NCBI RefSeq assembly: GCF_052118925.1
Contig: NZ_JBQKGG010000013.1
Coordinates: 5,512 to 69,511, forward strand
DNA: 64,000 nucleotides
Direction of reading: 5' to 3'
Source of the DNA: Lientehia sp934351765
Lineage (GTDB): Bacteria > Bacillota > Clostridia > Lachnospirales > Lachnospiraceae
Under the pieces are notes generated by a model, which saw nothing but the letters and a program-made list of their open reading frames with translations, was not told the origin of the DNA and ran no database searches. The position numbers and the translations under genes are program-made. Below are positions 9,218 to 17,373 of this stretch, one piece after another (positions within the stretch are counted from its first letter, which is position 1; each line of letters begins with the position of its first letter).

Positions 9218-11194
9218 TTAGTCCAAGTAAACCGGCGGTTCATAATCCTTTCCCAGAAGCGCCCGCTTCCGGATCTGGAAATTATTGAACGCCCGCTCAT
9301 TCTGCTCGATCCACCGGTGCTCGTCACTGTCATAAACTAACAGCGTATCCGGCTTTGACGGATGGTGCATCACCGTGTTTGTCTCATACTCCCGCCCCGT
9401 GGCAGGATCCACCGTCGGAAGTCCGGCTGCTTCCTCCTTTGCTTCCGCTTCGGCCGCAGCCCTTTCTGCCGCTTCGGCTTCCTTCCTTGCACGCCGCTCC
9501 TCCGGTGTCAGAAACAGCGGCTTTTCCAGGGTCTTCTGTACGGCAGCATCCCATTCCGCCAGCTTTTTGCCCAGATCCGGCTCTTCCTTTGTCTCTCCGA
9601 AATCGGGAATACGATCCTCCGACTCATCATAAGCAATATCCGCCAGCTCGTCCTCCGGGATTTCATAAAATCCGTTGTACGCCGGCTCCTCCGGCTCCTC
9701 CTCCCGCTCGATCACATACGGAGCCGATACGTAGGAGACATCTCCGCCGGGGATAGATGACATGGAGTGATAATCGATGGGAGCATGACCGCCGTCCCCG
9801 GTTTCATCTGTATCCTCATCCCCGGTTTCCGATTCCATTCCGCTTTCGGAACCCTCGCCGCTGCTTTCTTCCCGTTTGATCGAATACGGCGCCGATACGC
9901 CGGATACATCTCCGCCGTCCAGCTCATCTAACTCAAAGAATACCGGATCAAGCTGAACCAGCTGCTCCGGATGGATTTCCTCCGGCTGCTGATCCTGGGG
10001 CTTCCCGGACTGCATGGCTTCCCCGGCCTCATATTCGGAGCCTGCAGGATCTGTTTCTGATTCTGCATATTCCGGTACTCCGGCCTTCTCCGGCTCCACA
10101 TCTGCATATTCAAGAGCTCCGGCGTTCCCCGGCTCCATATCTGCATATTCCGGCACTCCGGCGTTCCCCGGCTCCATATCTGCATATTCAGGCACTCCGG
10201 CGTCCTCCGGCTCCACATCTGCATATTCCGGCTCCCCGGCGTTCCCCGTCGCTTTGGCATATGGCTCCGGCTTCATCGAAGCTTCCTCGGATTCCACCTC
10301 GATTGGTTCAAATTCCAGCTCCTCAGACGCCTCTGCACTGCCGGCGGATTTCTCTTCCGCCTGTGCCGGCTCCTCCGGGATATGAAGTGTCGGCCATACT
10401 GCTGGGCGCCTGCTTGCCCAGGCCAGTGGATCATTCTGAGGCTCCTGCTGCTTCCGTCCGTTCTCTGCTCCTGCGCTGTTATATCCGCTTTGCTCCGCGC
10501 TTCCGGCTCCGCCTTCCTCCCGAAGCTCACTCTCCACCGACTGGCTCAGTGCCTGCTCAATTTCTTTCAAAAGATCTCCGTTGACCTCAACCGCCTGCTC
10601 CGGTTCAGTTCCGGTTTTAACGCTCTTTGCCGGCTCCGGCTCAGGCTGCTTCTCTTCTGCCGTCCTCACACCCCATTTTGCCGCTTCCGGCTCCGGACTT
10701 ACAGCCGGCTTCAGCACCGCCATGGTTCGTCGTCCGCCTCTTACCAGTCTTCCTCTTCCCTGCACCGCCGTTTTTTCCATCCACGCCGCAGGCTCCTCCG
10801 GTCTCTCCGAGGATTCCCCCGGCTCTCCCACGGGGTTCTCCGGCAGTACCATGGTTTCGTCCGAAAGCACCATGGTCTCATCCGGCAGTACCATGGTTTC
10901 ATCCGAAAGCACCATGGTTTCATCCGAAACCGGATTTGCCGGCATGATGGCCTGCAGGGATGCCACCGTAGCCTCCATGGGATCGATCACCGAGATCTGA
11001 ACCAGACACCCCAGTGCCTGAGCCACCTCCCGCATGTCCTGCTCCTGAAAATTATCCCGGTTCAGCTTCTGCGTCAGGTTCTGCCGTGACATCGGCTTCC
11101 CCGTCTGTACCTCGATCAGCTCCGCAAGCTGCCGGATCGTCATATTCTTCCGTTTTAAAATAATTTTGATCTGTTCACCAAAAGTCAGTTCCAT
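9218..11194 (-). CDS. HTH-domain protein with acidic tandem repeats
   Basis: A 658-residue protein when started at ATG 11194 (AAAGGTG upstream; an earlier in-frame codon has no ribosome site). Residues 1-75 form a Cro/C1-like helix-turn-helix (GEQIKIILKRKNMTIRQLAE... then MSRQNLTQKL). The middle 480 residues are highly acidic, Glu/Pro/Ala-rich and repetitive: four SDETMVL/PDETMVL units near 90-118, and four or five 13-residue units of the PEYADMEPGNAGV type. The C-terminal 110 residues return to ordered sequence, with a Glu/Ala helical stretch and an end domain containing DPATGREYETNTVMHH and YDSDEHRW. I do not recognise a named family. A long flexible acidic linker between a DNA-binding head and a C-terminal module is what the sequence shows; regulation is inferred. 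No membrane segment is present. Confidence 0.75.
   Translation of the reverse strand: MELTFGEQIKIILKRKNMTIRQLAELIEVQTGKPMSRQNLTQKLNRDNFQEQDMREVAQALGCLVQISVIDPMEATVASLQAIMPANPVSDETMVLSDETMVLPDETMVLSDETMVLPENPVGEPGESSERPEEPAAWMEKTAVQGRGRLVRGGRRTMAVLKPAVSPEPEAAKWGVRTAEEKQPEPEPAKSVKTGTEPEQAVEVNGDLLKEIEQALSQSVESELREEGGAGSAEQSGYNSAGAENGRKQQEPQNDPLAWASRRPAVWPTLHIPEEPAQAEEKSAGSAEASEELEFEPIEVESEEASMKPEPYAKATGNAGEPEYADVEPEDAGVPEYADMEPGNAGVPEYADMEPGNAGALEYADVEPEKAGVPEYAESETDPAGSEYEAGEAMQSGKPQDQQPEEIHPEQLVQLDPVFFELDELDGGDVSGVSAPYSIKREESSGEGSESGMESETGDEDTDETGDGGHAPIDYHSMSSIPGGDVSYVSAPYVIEREEEPEEPAYNGFYEIPEDELADIAYDESEDRIPDFGETKEEPDLGKKLAEWDAAVQKTLEKPLFLTPEERRARKEAEAAERAAAEAEAKEEAAGLPTVDPATGREYETNTVMHHPSKPDTLLVYDSDEHRWIEQNERAFNNFQIRKRALLGKDYEPPVYLD
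10066..10245. repeat. 39-bp coding tandem repeats (13-residue units)
   Basis: Four to five near-identical 39-bp units encode PEYAD[MV]EPxxAG[VA] within the HTH-domain protein. Copies differ at a few bases, so copy number may vary between strains. Confidence 0.8.
10840..10930. repeat. 21-bp coding tandem repeats (DETMVL units)
   Basis: Four 21-bp units encoding [SP]DETMVL lie in the HTH-domain protein directly after the DNA-binding domain; they alternate between the Ser and Pro versions. Confidence 0.8.
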
Positions 11195-11399
11195 TCCGGC
11201 TAAACACCTTTCTGCTTCATTCCATACTCTAATCAGTATAAACAAATTGTAAGTCAATCAGAAATCTTTGTAAACTTAAAAATTTCTTAACCAAACGAAT
11301 GATTTATGAAAACTCCTCTTTTTTCTCTTTCTTTTTCTTATCCGGCGTTCTATAATAAAACCGATCTGTACATAATCTGTTTTTTGGGGGATTTTTATT

Positions 11400-12668
11400 A
11401 TGGATAAAACACAGACTTCTGAAGTAGAATTGACAAACGAAAAAACAAACCTCCGGCAAGCCGAAACCGCTGCCGGACAAGCCGAAACTGCTGCCGGGCA
11501 GACTGGAACCAGCACCAGACTGGGCAAACCCACCGGCAGTGCTGCTGCTTCGACAGATCATACGCCGGGCAAGCCGGCGCCTGAAAAAAAGAGGATGGAC
11601 AAGCTCGTCGGGATCATTTCCGATATTTTTGTCCCGACACTTCCGGTCATCACCGCCGCCGGGATCCTGAAGGCACTGACGCTGCTCCTGGCAGCTCTCG
11701 GGCTTCTGTCGGAAACCAGCGATACTTATTATGTGCTTTCCTTTGTTTCCAATGCCGGGTTCTATTTCCTGCCGCTTCTGCTGGCACATTCAACCGCAAA
11801 ACGCTTTGACGGAAATCCGTATCTGGCTGTTTTTCTGACTGCCATGCTGCTCCACCCGGATTTTCTGAATCTGGTCAAGGACGGATCCTCTTTAAGCTTT
11901 CTGACACTTTCCGTTCCCATGATCTCTTACAGCTCCACCGTTGTCCCTGCAATTCTGGTGGGACTGGCCAGTGCCTTTCTGGAACGGTTCCTGCGAAAAT
12001 GGGTTCCCGACATCATCTCCTTTTTCGCAGTCCCGCTTTTACTGACCCTGATCATGGCTCCGCTGATCCTGTTCGTTCTCGGCCCTGTCGGAATGCTGAT
12101 CGGAAACGGATTAAGCGGCGCTCTGGATTTCATTCATAACAAGATCGGCTGGCCCGCTATCGCACTTATGGCGGCGCTGGTTCCGCTCATCGTCACCGGC
12201 GGCTTCAGTCTTTGTTTCCTGCCGCTGGCCCTGGCTTCCATCAACGCCACCGGATTCGATCCGTTCACCCGGCCTGCCTTCCTGGCTGCCAACATCTCCA
12301 TGGGGGCCTCGGCTCTGGCTGTCGCCTTAAAATCCAGACGGCGTGAAAACAGGAGTCTTGGAATCCAGACCTCCGTGGTTGCTCTTATGGGGATCACCGA
12401 GCCGTCCATCTACGGCGTTCTGCTGCCATTAAAGCGTCCGTTCCTTGCCAGCATGATCGCCTCCGGGATCGGCGGTGCATTCGCCGGAATCACCGGTGTC
12501 CGTTCCGCCGCCTACGCCTCTCCCAGCCTCATCACCCTGCCGATCTTTCTCGGTGACCGGTTTATCTGTGCTGTTCTCACCGTAGTGATCTCCTTTGTCT
12601 CTTCCTTTATCCTGACCTGGATCATCGGATTTGAGGATAAGGAGCTGCACGAAACAACAAACAAGTAA
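11400..12668 (+). CDS. Orphan PTS EIIC permease (glucose/beta-glucoside class)
   Basis: A 422-residue membrane protein with about ten hydrophobic helices. It carries the signature GITEPSIYGVLLPLKRPF of glucose-superfamily PTS EIIC domains, closest in style to beta-glucoside or sucrose permeases. Instead of an EIIB domain with its phosphorylated Cys, the first 65 residues are a low-complexity Ala/Glu/Thr/Gly stretch with a repeated QAETAAG unit. No EIIA or EIIB is encoded nearby, so sugar phosphorylation would need partners from elsewhere, or the protein has another role. A TATAAT lies at 11351-11356 with a poor -35; the ribosome site is a GGGGGA eight to ten bases before ATG. Confidence 0.82.
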   Translation: MDKTQTSEVELTNEKTNLRQAETAAGQAETAAGQTGTSTRLGKPTGSAAASTDHTPGKPAPEKKRMDKLVGIISDIFVPTLPVITAAGILKALTLLLAALGLLSETSDTYYVLSFVSNAGFYFLPLLLAHSTAKRFDGNPYLAVFLTAMLLHPDFLNLVKDGSSLSFLTLSVPMISYSSTVVPAILVGLASAFLERFLRKWVPDIISFFAVPLLLTLIMAPLILFVLGPVGMLIGNGLSGALDFIHNKIGWPAIALMAALVPLIVTGGFSLCFLPLALASINATGFDPFTRPAFLAANISMGASALAVALKSRRRENRSLGIQTSVVALMGITEPSIYGVLLPLKRPFLASMIASGIGGAFAGITGVRSAAYASPSLITLPIFLGDRFICAVLTVVISFVSSFILTWIIGFEDKELHETTNK

Positions 12669-12729
12669 CTGTAAAGCCCCCCGGCTGAGTACCATTTTCG
12701 AGTCAACATATTCCAGTCGTACCTCTTCC

Positions 12730-13641
12730 TCAGAACAGATCCAGCATATTATCCAGATAAACGGCTTCCCGCACATGGATCTGATATTCGGGCTTTACCA
12801 TATAATAAAGTAAAAATTCCAGAACCAGGGCGCTTCCCAGTCCCCGTCCTTCAATTTTAAAATTGGAAAAGCCCATGGGAAGATAGGTATTTTGAATGGC
12901 ATCCACTCCGATAAATCCGGGATTTTTCATTGCTTCGGAGAACCGGTAGCCGTCCGCTGCCATCGGCGCAGTACAGGAATATTCTGCTTCCGTTTCTCCC
13001 AGATTTCTCCTGCAGACTGCTTCATAGCATTGCTTCCGGTCCTTACAGCCGAAATAGCAGCATTCGTTGCATAAAAATTCCACCTTGTCCTTCTGACTCT
13101 GTTCCAGCTTGTCCAGCCTTTCCAATGACTTATTAATCCGGAAGTCCGGCACCACGTACCGAAACTCCTCCCGGTTCACTTCCTTCCGGAACTGTTCAAA
13201 ATCCGTCAGTACCTTCGTTGTGGAAGAAACCATATACAGCCCCGGATATTTGGCTTTCAGATAGTTTAAAAGCAGTTCCGAATGGACAATGACACCGTTT
13301 GGCACTCCTTCACTTTCTTCAAACAGCCGGCAGAGTGCATTGCATTTCTCATCCGCCAGATGCTCTTCCCGAAGAAGCGAATTGCTGAAGGTCAGCCGGG
13401 CGGAAATCTCATACTCACACAGGAGTTCCAATACCTCCCGAGGATCACTGTCTCCGCCGCCGACACGGCCTCCACCCCAGATACAATCTCCCGGCGCACC
13501 GTAAACAGAGCCGATCTCACACCAGTCATAAAAATACTCCGGATGCTTCCGGAATAACGGCAGAAACAGCCGGTACAGCTCATAAAACTCAAACAGACCC
13601 GGCAGATGGTAACAGGCGATACGGTTCGACAGCTCATTCAT
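12730..13641 (-). CDS. Cysteine-rich protein resembling peptidase U32 family, in the bioB operon
   Basis: A 303-residue protein from ATG 13641 (AAAGGAG upstream), 13 bp behind bioB and therefore co-transcribed. The C-terminal third has a cysteine cluster (LCNECCYFGC...C...C) followed by SNFKIEGRG. Peptidase-U32/UbiU-type proteins show a similar arrangement of four cluster cysteines and an FKIEGR motif, and several of them hold a 4Fe-4S cluster. The N-terminal part has GAPGDCIWGGGR and TFSNSLL, which also fit a TIM-barrel of that type. I infer a U32-like iron-sulfur protein; its link to biotin synthesis (cluster supply, RNA or cofactor modification) is open. The usual U32 family is 400 residues or longer, so this is a short or divergent member. 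Confidence 0.55.
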   Translation of the reverse strand: MNELSNRIACYHLPGLFEFYELYRLFLPLFRKHPEYFYDWCEIGSVYGAPGDCIWGGGRVGGGDSDPREVLELLCEYEISARLTFSNSLLREEHLADEKCNALCRLFEESEGVPNGVIVHSELLLNYLKAKYPGLYMVSSTTKVLTDFEQFRKEVNREEFRYVVPDFRINKSLERLDKLEQSQKDKVEFLCNECCYFGCKDRKQCYEAVCRRNLGETEAEYSCTAPMAADGYRFSEAMKNPGFIGVDAIQNTYLPMGFSNFKIEGRGLGSALVLEFLLYYMVKPEYQIHVREAVYLDNMLDLF

Positions 13642-13654
13642 ATAGGTTTCTCCT

Positions 13655-14623
13655 TTACCGCTCCCATTTCCGCGGCGTATATCCAAGCTCTCTCAGCATC
13701 TGCATATCCGTCTCAATGGTAATTCCGGATGTGGTCAGCATATCTCCGGAAATGGCTGCGTTAGCGCCGGAGCAGAAGCAGGCACGGCCTTTGTCGGGAA
13801 GCAGTCCGCGGCCTCCGGCCAGACGGATAGACGCATCCGGTACGAGGAAGCGGAACACGGCAACGATCCGCTGCATATCCTCCGGCTTCAGCTTCTCATT
13901 ATGCTCATACGGCGTTCCCGGAATCGGATTCAGCATGTTGACGGGAATGGAACGGACACCAAGCTCTCTGGCTGTCAGCACCATATCGATCCGATCCTCC
14001 ATGGTCTCACCAAGTCCCATGATTCCGCCGCTGCAGACACTTAATCCGGCTGCCTGGGCTGCCCGCAGCGCTGCGATCTTGTCATCATAGGTGTGGGTGG
14101 TACAGACCTCGGGAAAGTACCGCCTGGAGCTCTCCAGATTGTTGTGGACACGCTCGGCTCCGGCCTCCTTAATTTTCCGATACTGTTCTTCGTTCAAAAG
14201 GCCGAAGGATACACAGACGCCGATCCCGGTCTTTGCCTTGATGTCACGGATGCTTTCACACATCTGATCTACTTCTTTGTCATTCAGCCGTTTTCCGGAG
14301 GTTACGATGGAATAGCGGAGCACGCCGCGCTCATCGTTATATTTGGCATGTGCGGTGATCTCCTCCGTATCCAGAAGCGGATATTCCTCCGCACCGGTGT
14401 GATAATGGGCAGACTGTGCACAGTACTTGCAGTCCTCGGAGCAGCGGCCGCTCTTTCCGTTTATGATGGTGCAGATGTCAAAGCTGTCGCCGCAAAAATG
14501 GCGCCTGATCTCGTCCGCCGCCCTGGAAAGCTCCTCCAAAGGCTGATCTGCGAGAAAAAGCGCCTCTTCTTTTCCGATCCGTTTTCCGTTAAAAATCTCT
14601 TCCTTTAATTCCTGTATGGTCAT
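13655..14623 (-). CDS. bioB: Biotin synthase
   Basis: A 322-residue radical-SAM enzyme that inserts sulfur into dethiobiotin. The CxxxCxxC cluster motif is in SGRCSEDCKYCAQS (about residues 60-70). The further cluster-ligand region includes SSRRYFPEVCTTHTYD and SGGIMGLGETMEDR, and LAGGRG near 285 completes the family pattern. Start ATG at 14623 has GGAAAGGAA nine bases upstream. The other biotin genes are not in this window, so the cell may salvage dethiobiotin or encode them elsewhere. A canonical promoter and a hairpin covering the ribosome site lie upstream, which suggests post-transcriptional control. Confidence 0.95.
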   Translation of the reverse strand: MTIQELKEEIFNGKRIGKEEALFLADQPLEELSRAADEIRRHFCGDSFDICTIINGKSGRCSEDCKYCAQSAHYHTGAEEYPLLDTEEITAHAKYNDERGVLRYSIVTSGKRLNDKEVDQMCESIRDIKAKTGIGVCVSFGLLNEEQYRKIKEAGAERVHNNLESSRRYFPEVCTTHTYDDKIAALRAAQAAGLSVCSGGIMGLGETMEDRIDMVLTARELGVRSIPVNMLNPIPGTPYEHNEKLKPEDMQRIVAVFRFLVPDASIRLAGGRGLLPDKGRACFCSGANAAISGDMLTTSGITIETDMQMLRELGYTPRKWER

Positions 14624-14632
14624 GACAATCGT

Positions 14633-14664
14633 TTCCTTTCCAGAATTTTTATTACGGAAAGGAA
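14633..14664 (-). promoter_or_regulatory. RBS-masking hairpin in the bioB leader
   Basis: In the transcript TTCCTTTCC (14664-14656) pairs perfectly with GGAAAGGAA (14641-14633), 9 bp with a 14-base loop. The 3' arm is the bioB ribosome site. It lies downstream of a clear promoter, so it is transcribed. Confidence 0.65.
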
Positions 14665-14703
14665 GCTTCCACGCGGGAATTACCTATCCGTTTTCTGGGT
14701 TTC

Positions 14704-14732
14704 ATTGTAAAAGTTCCTCTCCTGATTGTCAA
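14704..14732 (-). promoter_or_regulatory. Consensus promoter of the bioB operon
   Basis: Minus strand TTGACA (14732-14727), 17 bases, TACAAT (14709-14704). The predicted start gives a leader of about 75 bases that includes the hairpin. Confidence 0.85.
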
Positions 14733-14758
14733 CCTTTTTATTCTTTCGGTTTACCATA

Positions 14759-15319
14759 TCACGGGATCCACCCGAGATATCCTGCCGCGATCCCAAGAAC
14801 TGCCGCCAGAACAATGATGAGGATCGGGTGAAGCTTTTTGAACATGAAAAGCAGGCAGCTCACAAAAATCACGGCCGACACCAGAAACGCCGGATTCAGG
14901 ACAAGTCCGCCCGAGGGCAGAAACACCGTCTGTCCCACAGAGATCACGGCCGAACCGATCAGCCCGATCACCGCCGGCTTTAACCCCGCCATGGCGCCGG
15001 AAATCACCCGGCTGCTTTTAAATTTCTGAAAACACTTTGCCACCAGAAGAATGATCACAAAGGACGGCAGTACCACACCAAGCGTTGCAAAAAATGCTCC
15101 GGCAAGGCCGCCGGTCTCCATGCCCACATAGGTCGAAATATTGACGGCAAAGGGCCCCGGAGTGCTCTCGCTGACTGCCACAAAATCCACCAGCTCCGAA
15201 AGCTTCATCCAGCCGTGAGCCTCCACCTCCGCCTGCACCAGCGGGAGCATGGCATAGCCGCCTCCAAAGGTAAATGCACCGATCTTCAAAAACGTCAGAA
15301 ACAGCTCCAGATAGATCAT
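14759..15319 (-). CDS. Chromate transporter, second half-size subunit
   Basis: A 186-residue protein of the CHR family, short-chain type. It has the N-terminal family motif FLKIGAFTFGGGYAMLPL and the ESTPGPFAVN segment, with five to six membrane helices. Short-chain CHR proteins work as pairs of oppositely oriented halves. It overlaps the upstream half-gene by ATGA, so the two are translationally coupled. In anaerobes the natural substrate may be sulfate or another oxyanion and not chromate. Confidence 0.88.
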   Translation of the reverse strand: MIYLELFLTFLKIGAFTFGGGYAMLPLVQAEVEAHGWMKLSELVDFVAVSESTPGPFAVNISTYVGMETGGLAGAFFATLGVVLPSFVIILLVAKCFQKFKSSRVISGAMAGLKPAVIGLIGSAVISVGQTVFLPSGGLVLNPAFLVSAVIFVSCLLFMFKKLHPILIIVLAAVLGIAAGYLGWIP

Positions 15320-15876
15320 GAGCGCCGCCTCCCCTCTGCCAGTGTACTGACAAGCCCTGCCGCTGCACAGCAGGCAATGATGAGAAGCACATTGACCTTA
15401 AAAAAGACTGCTGCTGCAAAAGAGGCCGCCATGAGCACACAGGAAAGCAGGTTCTTCGGACACTGCCTGTACATGGACACCAGTGCCTTGATGATCAATG
15501 CCAGAACCCCGGCACGGATTCCGAAAAACGCATACCGGACTGCCTGCAGGCTCTCAAACTGCCGCAGCACACAGGCAATGGCCGAAATAATCACAAAGGA
15601 CGGGAGCATGACCCCAAGAGTCGCAAAGAATGCGCCCCAGAAGCCTGCCGTTTCGTATCCCACAAAGGTCGCCGAATTGACGGCAATGGGGCCGGGCGTG
15701 CTTTCCGCGATTGCAACAATATCCAGAATATCCTCATCCCTGATCCAGTGCCGCTTTGCGACTGCCTCCTTCTGGATCATGGGAATCATGGCATAGCCGC
15801 CCCCAAAGGTAAATGCACCGATCTTTAAAAATGTCAGAAACAGTCTGACATACCGCTTTTCTTTCTCCTTCATCAT
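15316..15876 (-). CDS. Chromate transporter, first half-size subunit
   Basis: A 186-residue partner of the preceding half-transporter, with the same motifs (FLKIGAFTFGGGYAMIPM, ESTPGPIAVN). It starts with two consecutive ATG codons; AGCAGGAA lies upstream of the first. The pair arose by duplication of a half-size ancestor; the two copies here are clearly diverged over most of their length but keep the first 20 residues nearly identical. Confidence 0.88.
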   Translation of the reverse strand: MMKEKEKRYVRLFLTFLKIGAFTFGGGYAMIPMIQKEAVAKRHWIRDEDILDIVAIAESTPGPIAVNSATFVGYETAGFWGAFFATLGVMLPSFVIISAIACVLRQFESLQAVRYAFFGIRAGVLALIIKALVSMYRQCPKNLLSCVLMAASFAAAVFFKVNVLLIIACCAAAGLVSTLAEGRRRS

Positions 15877-15916
15877 TTCCTGCTTTCTGTTTCACCGCAC
15901 CGCCCGGCTTCTGTCC

Positions 15917-17119
15917 TTATTCTTCCGTTTTCTTATCCGCTTTCTTATCTGCCTTATCTACAACAAAGGCAATGGCCTGATCTCCGGTAATGTTGCAGGC
16001 CGTTCCGAAGCTGTCCTGCGAAAAATGCAGGGAAATGATCAGCTGGGACATGGGCTCCGTAAAGCCCAGCATAGAGGTAATCAGACCAAGTGCCGCCATG
16101 ACACCGCCTCCGGGTACACCGGGCGCCGCCACCATGGTCACTCCCAGCATCAGAATAAACGGTGCAAACATGGATAAGGACGGAGTCATGCCGTTTGCCA
16201 TCATGATACCCATGGCGCCCAGCACCAGACAGATGGTATCGCCCGCCAGATGGATGGTCGCACACAGCGGGATCACGAAGTTTGCCACATCCTCCGACAC
16301 GCCGTTTTTCTTTGCGCTGTCCAGGTTCACCGGGATCGTAGATGCCGAGGACTGGGTTCCCAGCGCCGTAAAGTATGCCGGAGCAATGTTCTTTATGCTC
16401 TTGAACTTGTTTTCCTTGCAGACCAGAGTTGATACCAGGAACTGGAACAGGATATACAGCCACTGAAAGATCAGGATCAGCACAAACAGGCTGATAAATA
16501 CCTTGATGGTCTGAAGCAGTTCCCCCTCAGCTGCGATCTTGCAGAACAGACCGGCGATGTAAACCGGGATCAGAGGAATGATGACCTTATTTAAAGTCTT
16601 TGTGATGATCTCCTGAAGGTCACGGATACATCCGAGAAGCGTTGTTCCCCTGCTGTTTGCCATGCCAAGCCCCAGAAGGAACGCCAGCACCAGCGCCGTC
16701 ATGACACCGAACACCGGCTCTGCCTCTATGGTGAACAGCGCCTCATACGTTCTGGCGCTCACATTCGCATCCGTGATCGGATGAATCATGGACGGCAGGA
16801 TCGCACTGCCCGCCGCAAAGGACACAAATCCGGCAATGATCGTGGAGGTGTATGCCAGGATCAGGGTAATTCCGAACAGACGGTTCGCCTTTTTCCCCAG
16901 ATCTGCCAGGCCGACAGCCACAAAGGACACGATCAGCAGCGGAATGATAAAGCTCAGGAACTCGCTGAACAGGGTTGTGAATGTTACAAGGATCCGTACA
17001 AAGCCGCTGTAAACGGCCGTATCTTCAATTCCCAGAAGACCACCCAGCGCTCCCAGGATCATACCGGCAAGGATTCCCAGCAGCAGCCGCACCAGAAGTC
17101 CTAATTTTCTCTTTTTCAT
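15917..17119 (-). CDS. Dicarboxylate/amino acid:cation symporter (SLC1/DAACS family)
   Basis: A 400-residue secondary transporter started at ATG 17119 (GAGGAAAAG upstream; the earlier in-frame codon lacks a site). Family landmarks are the serine-rich hairpin in TQSSASTIPVNL, the GVPGGGVMAALG hairpin and the substrate and sodium motif CNITGDQAIAFVVD. It should import glutamate, aspartate, a C4-dicarboxylate or a neutral amino acid such as serine with sodium or protons. The polypeptide ends in a Lys/Asp-rich tail. The leader between its promoter and start is about 170 bases and holds no motif I recognise. Confidence 0.9.
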   Translation of the reverse strand: MKKRKLGLLVRLLLGILAGMILGALGGLLGIEDTAVYSGFVRILVTFTTLFSEFLSFIIPLLIVSFVAVGLADLGKKANRLFGITLILAYTSTIIAGFVSFAAGSAILPSMIHPITDANVSARTYEALFTIEAEPVFGVMTALVLAFLLGLGMANSRGTTLLGCIRDLQEIITKTLNKVIIPLIPVYIAGLFCKIAAEGELLQTIKVFISLFVLILIFQWLYILFQFLVSTLVCKENKFKSIKNIAPAYFTALGTQSSASTIPVNLDSAKKNGVSEDVANFVIPLCATIHLAGDTICLVLGAMGIMMANGMTPSLSMFAPFILMLGVTMVAAPGVPGGGVMAALGLITSMLGFTEPMSQLIISLHFSQDSFGTACNITGDQAIAFVVDKADKKADKKTEE

Positions 17120-17294
17120 CGTCTTTTCCTCACATTTCTTCCATAGTTCCACGCAGTCTGCTCTGTTTTCACAGACCTTCTCCTATAAAAACACATCCTC
17201 CGTTCCCATGCCCACAGACAGCCGAAAACTTCCTCCAGGTCTTCCGGCTCGTCAGCCAGTCACGGATAGTTGTCTTTTTCGCGCGGATGTTCTC

Positions 17295-17323
17295 ATTATA
17301 CAAAATATGAAGAGAAAAGGCAA
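17295..17323 (-). promoter_or_regulatory. Promoter of the SLC1-type symporter gene
   Basis: Minus strand TTGCCT (17323-17318), 17 bases, TATAAT (17300-17295). It sits just behind the ArsR-AraC gene. Confidence 0.7.
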
Positions 17324-17373
17324 GGAGCTTTACGGAGTCCGTATGGATACCGACATTTGACACCGGACCGGAA

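Noticed and set aside
10066..10245. Regular repeats that could suggest a CRISPR array
   Set aside because: Units are contiguous, without spacers, and keep an open frame; they encode protein repeats. No cas genes in the window.
10014..11089. Plus-strand frames with Ser/Pro/Ala repeats opposite the HTH-domain protein
   Set aside because: Shadow translations of the acidic repeats; no plausible starts.
17120..17290. Long leader of the SLC1-type symporter as a riboswitch
   Set aside because: I looked for glycine, lysine and other common aptamer motifs and found none; no terminator or ribosome-site-masking hairpin is evident.
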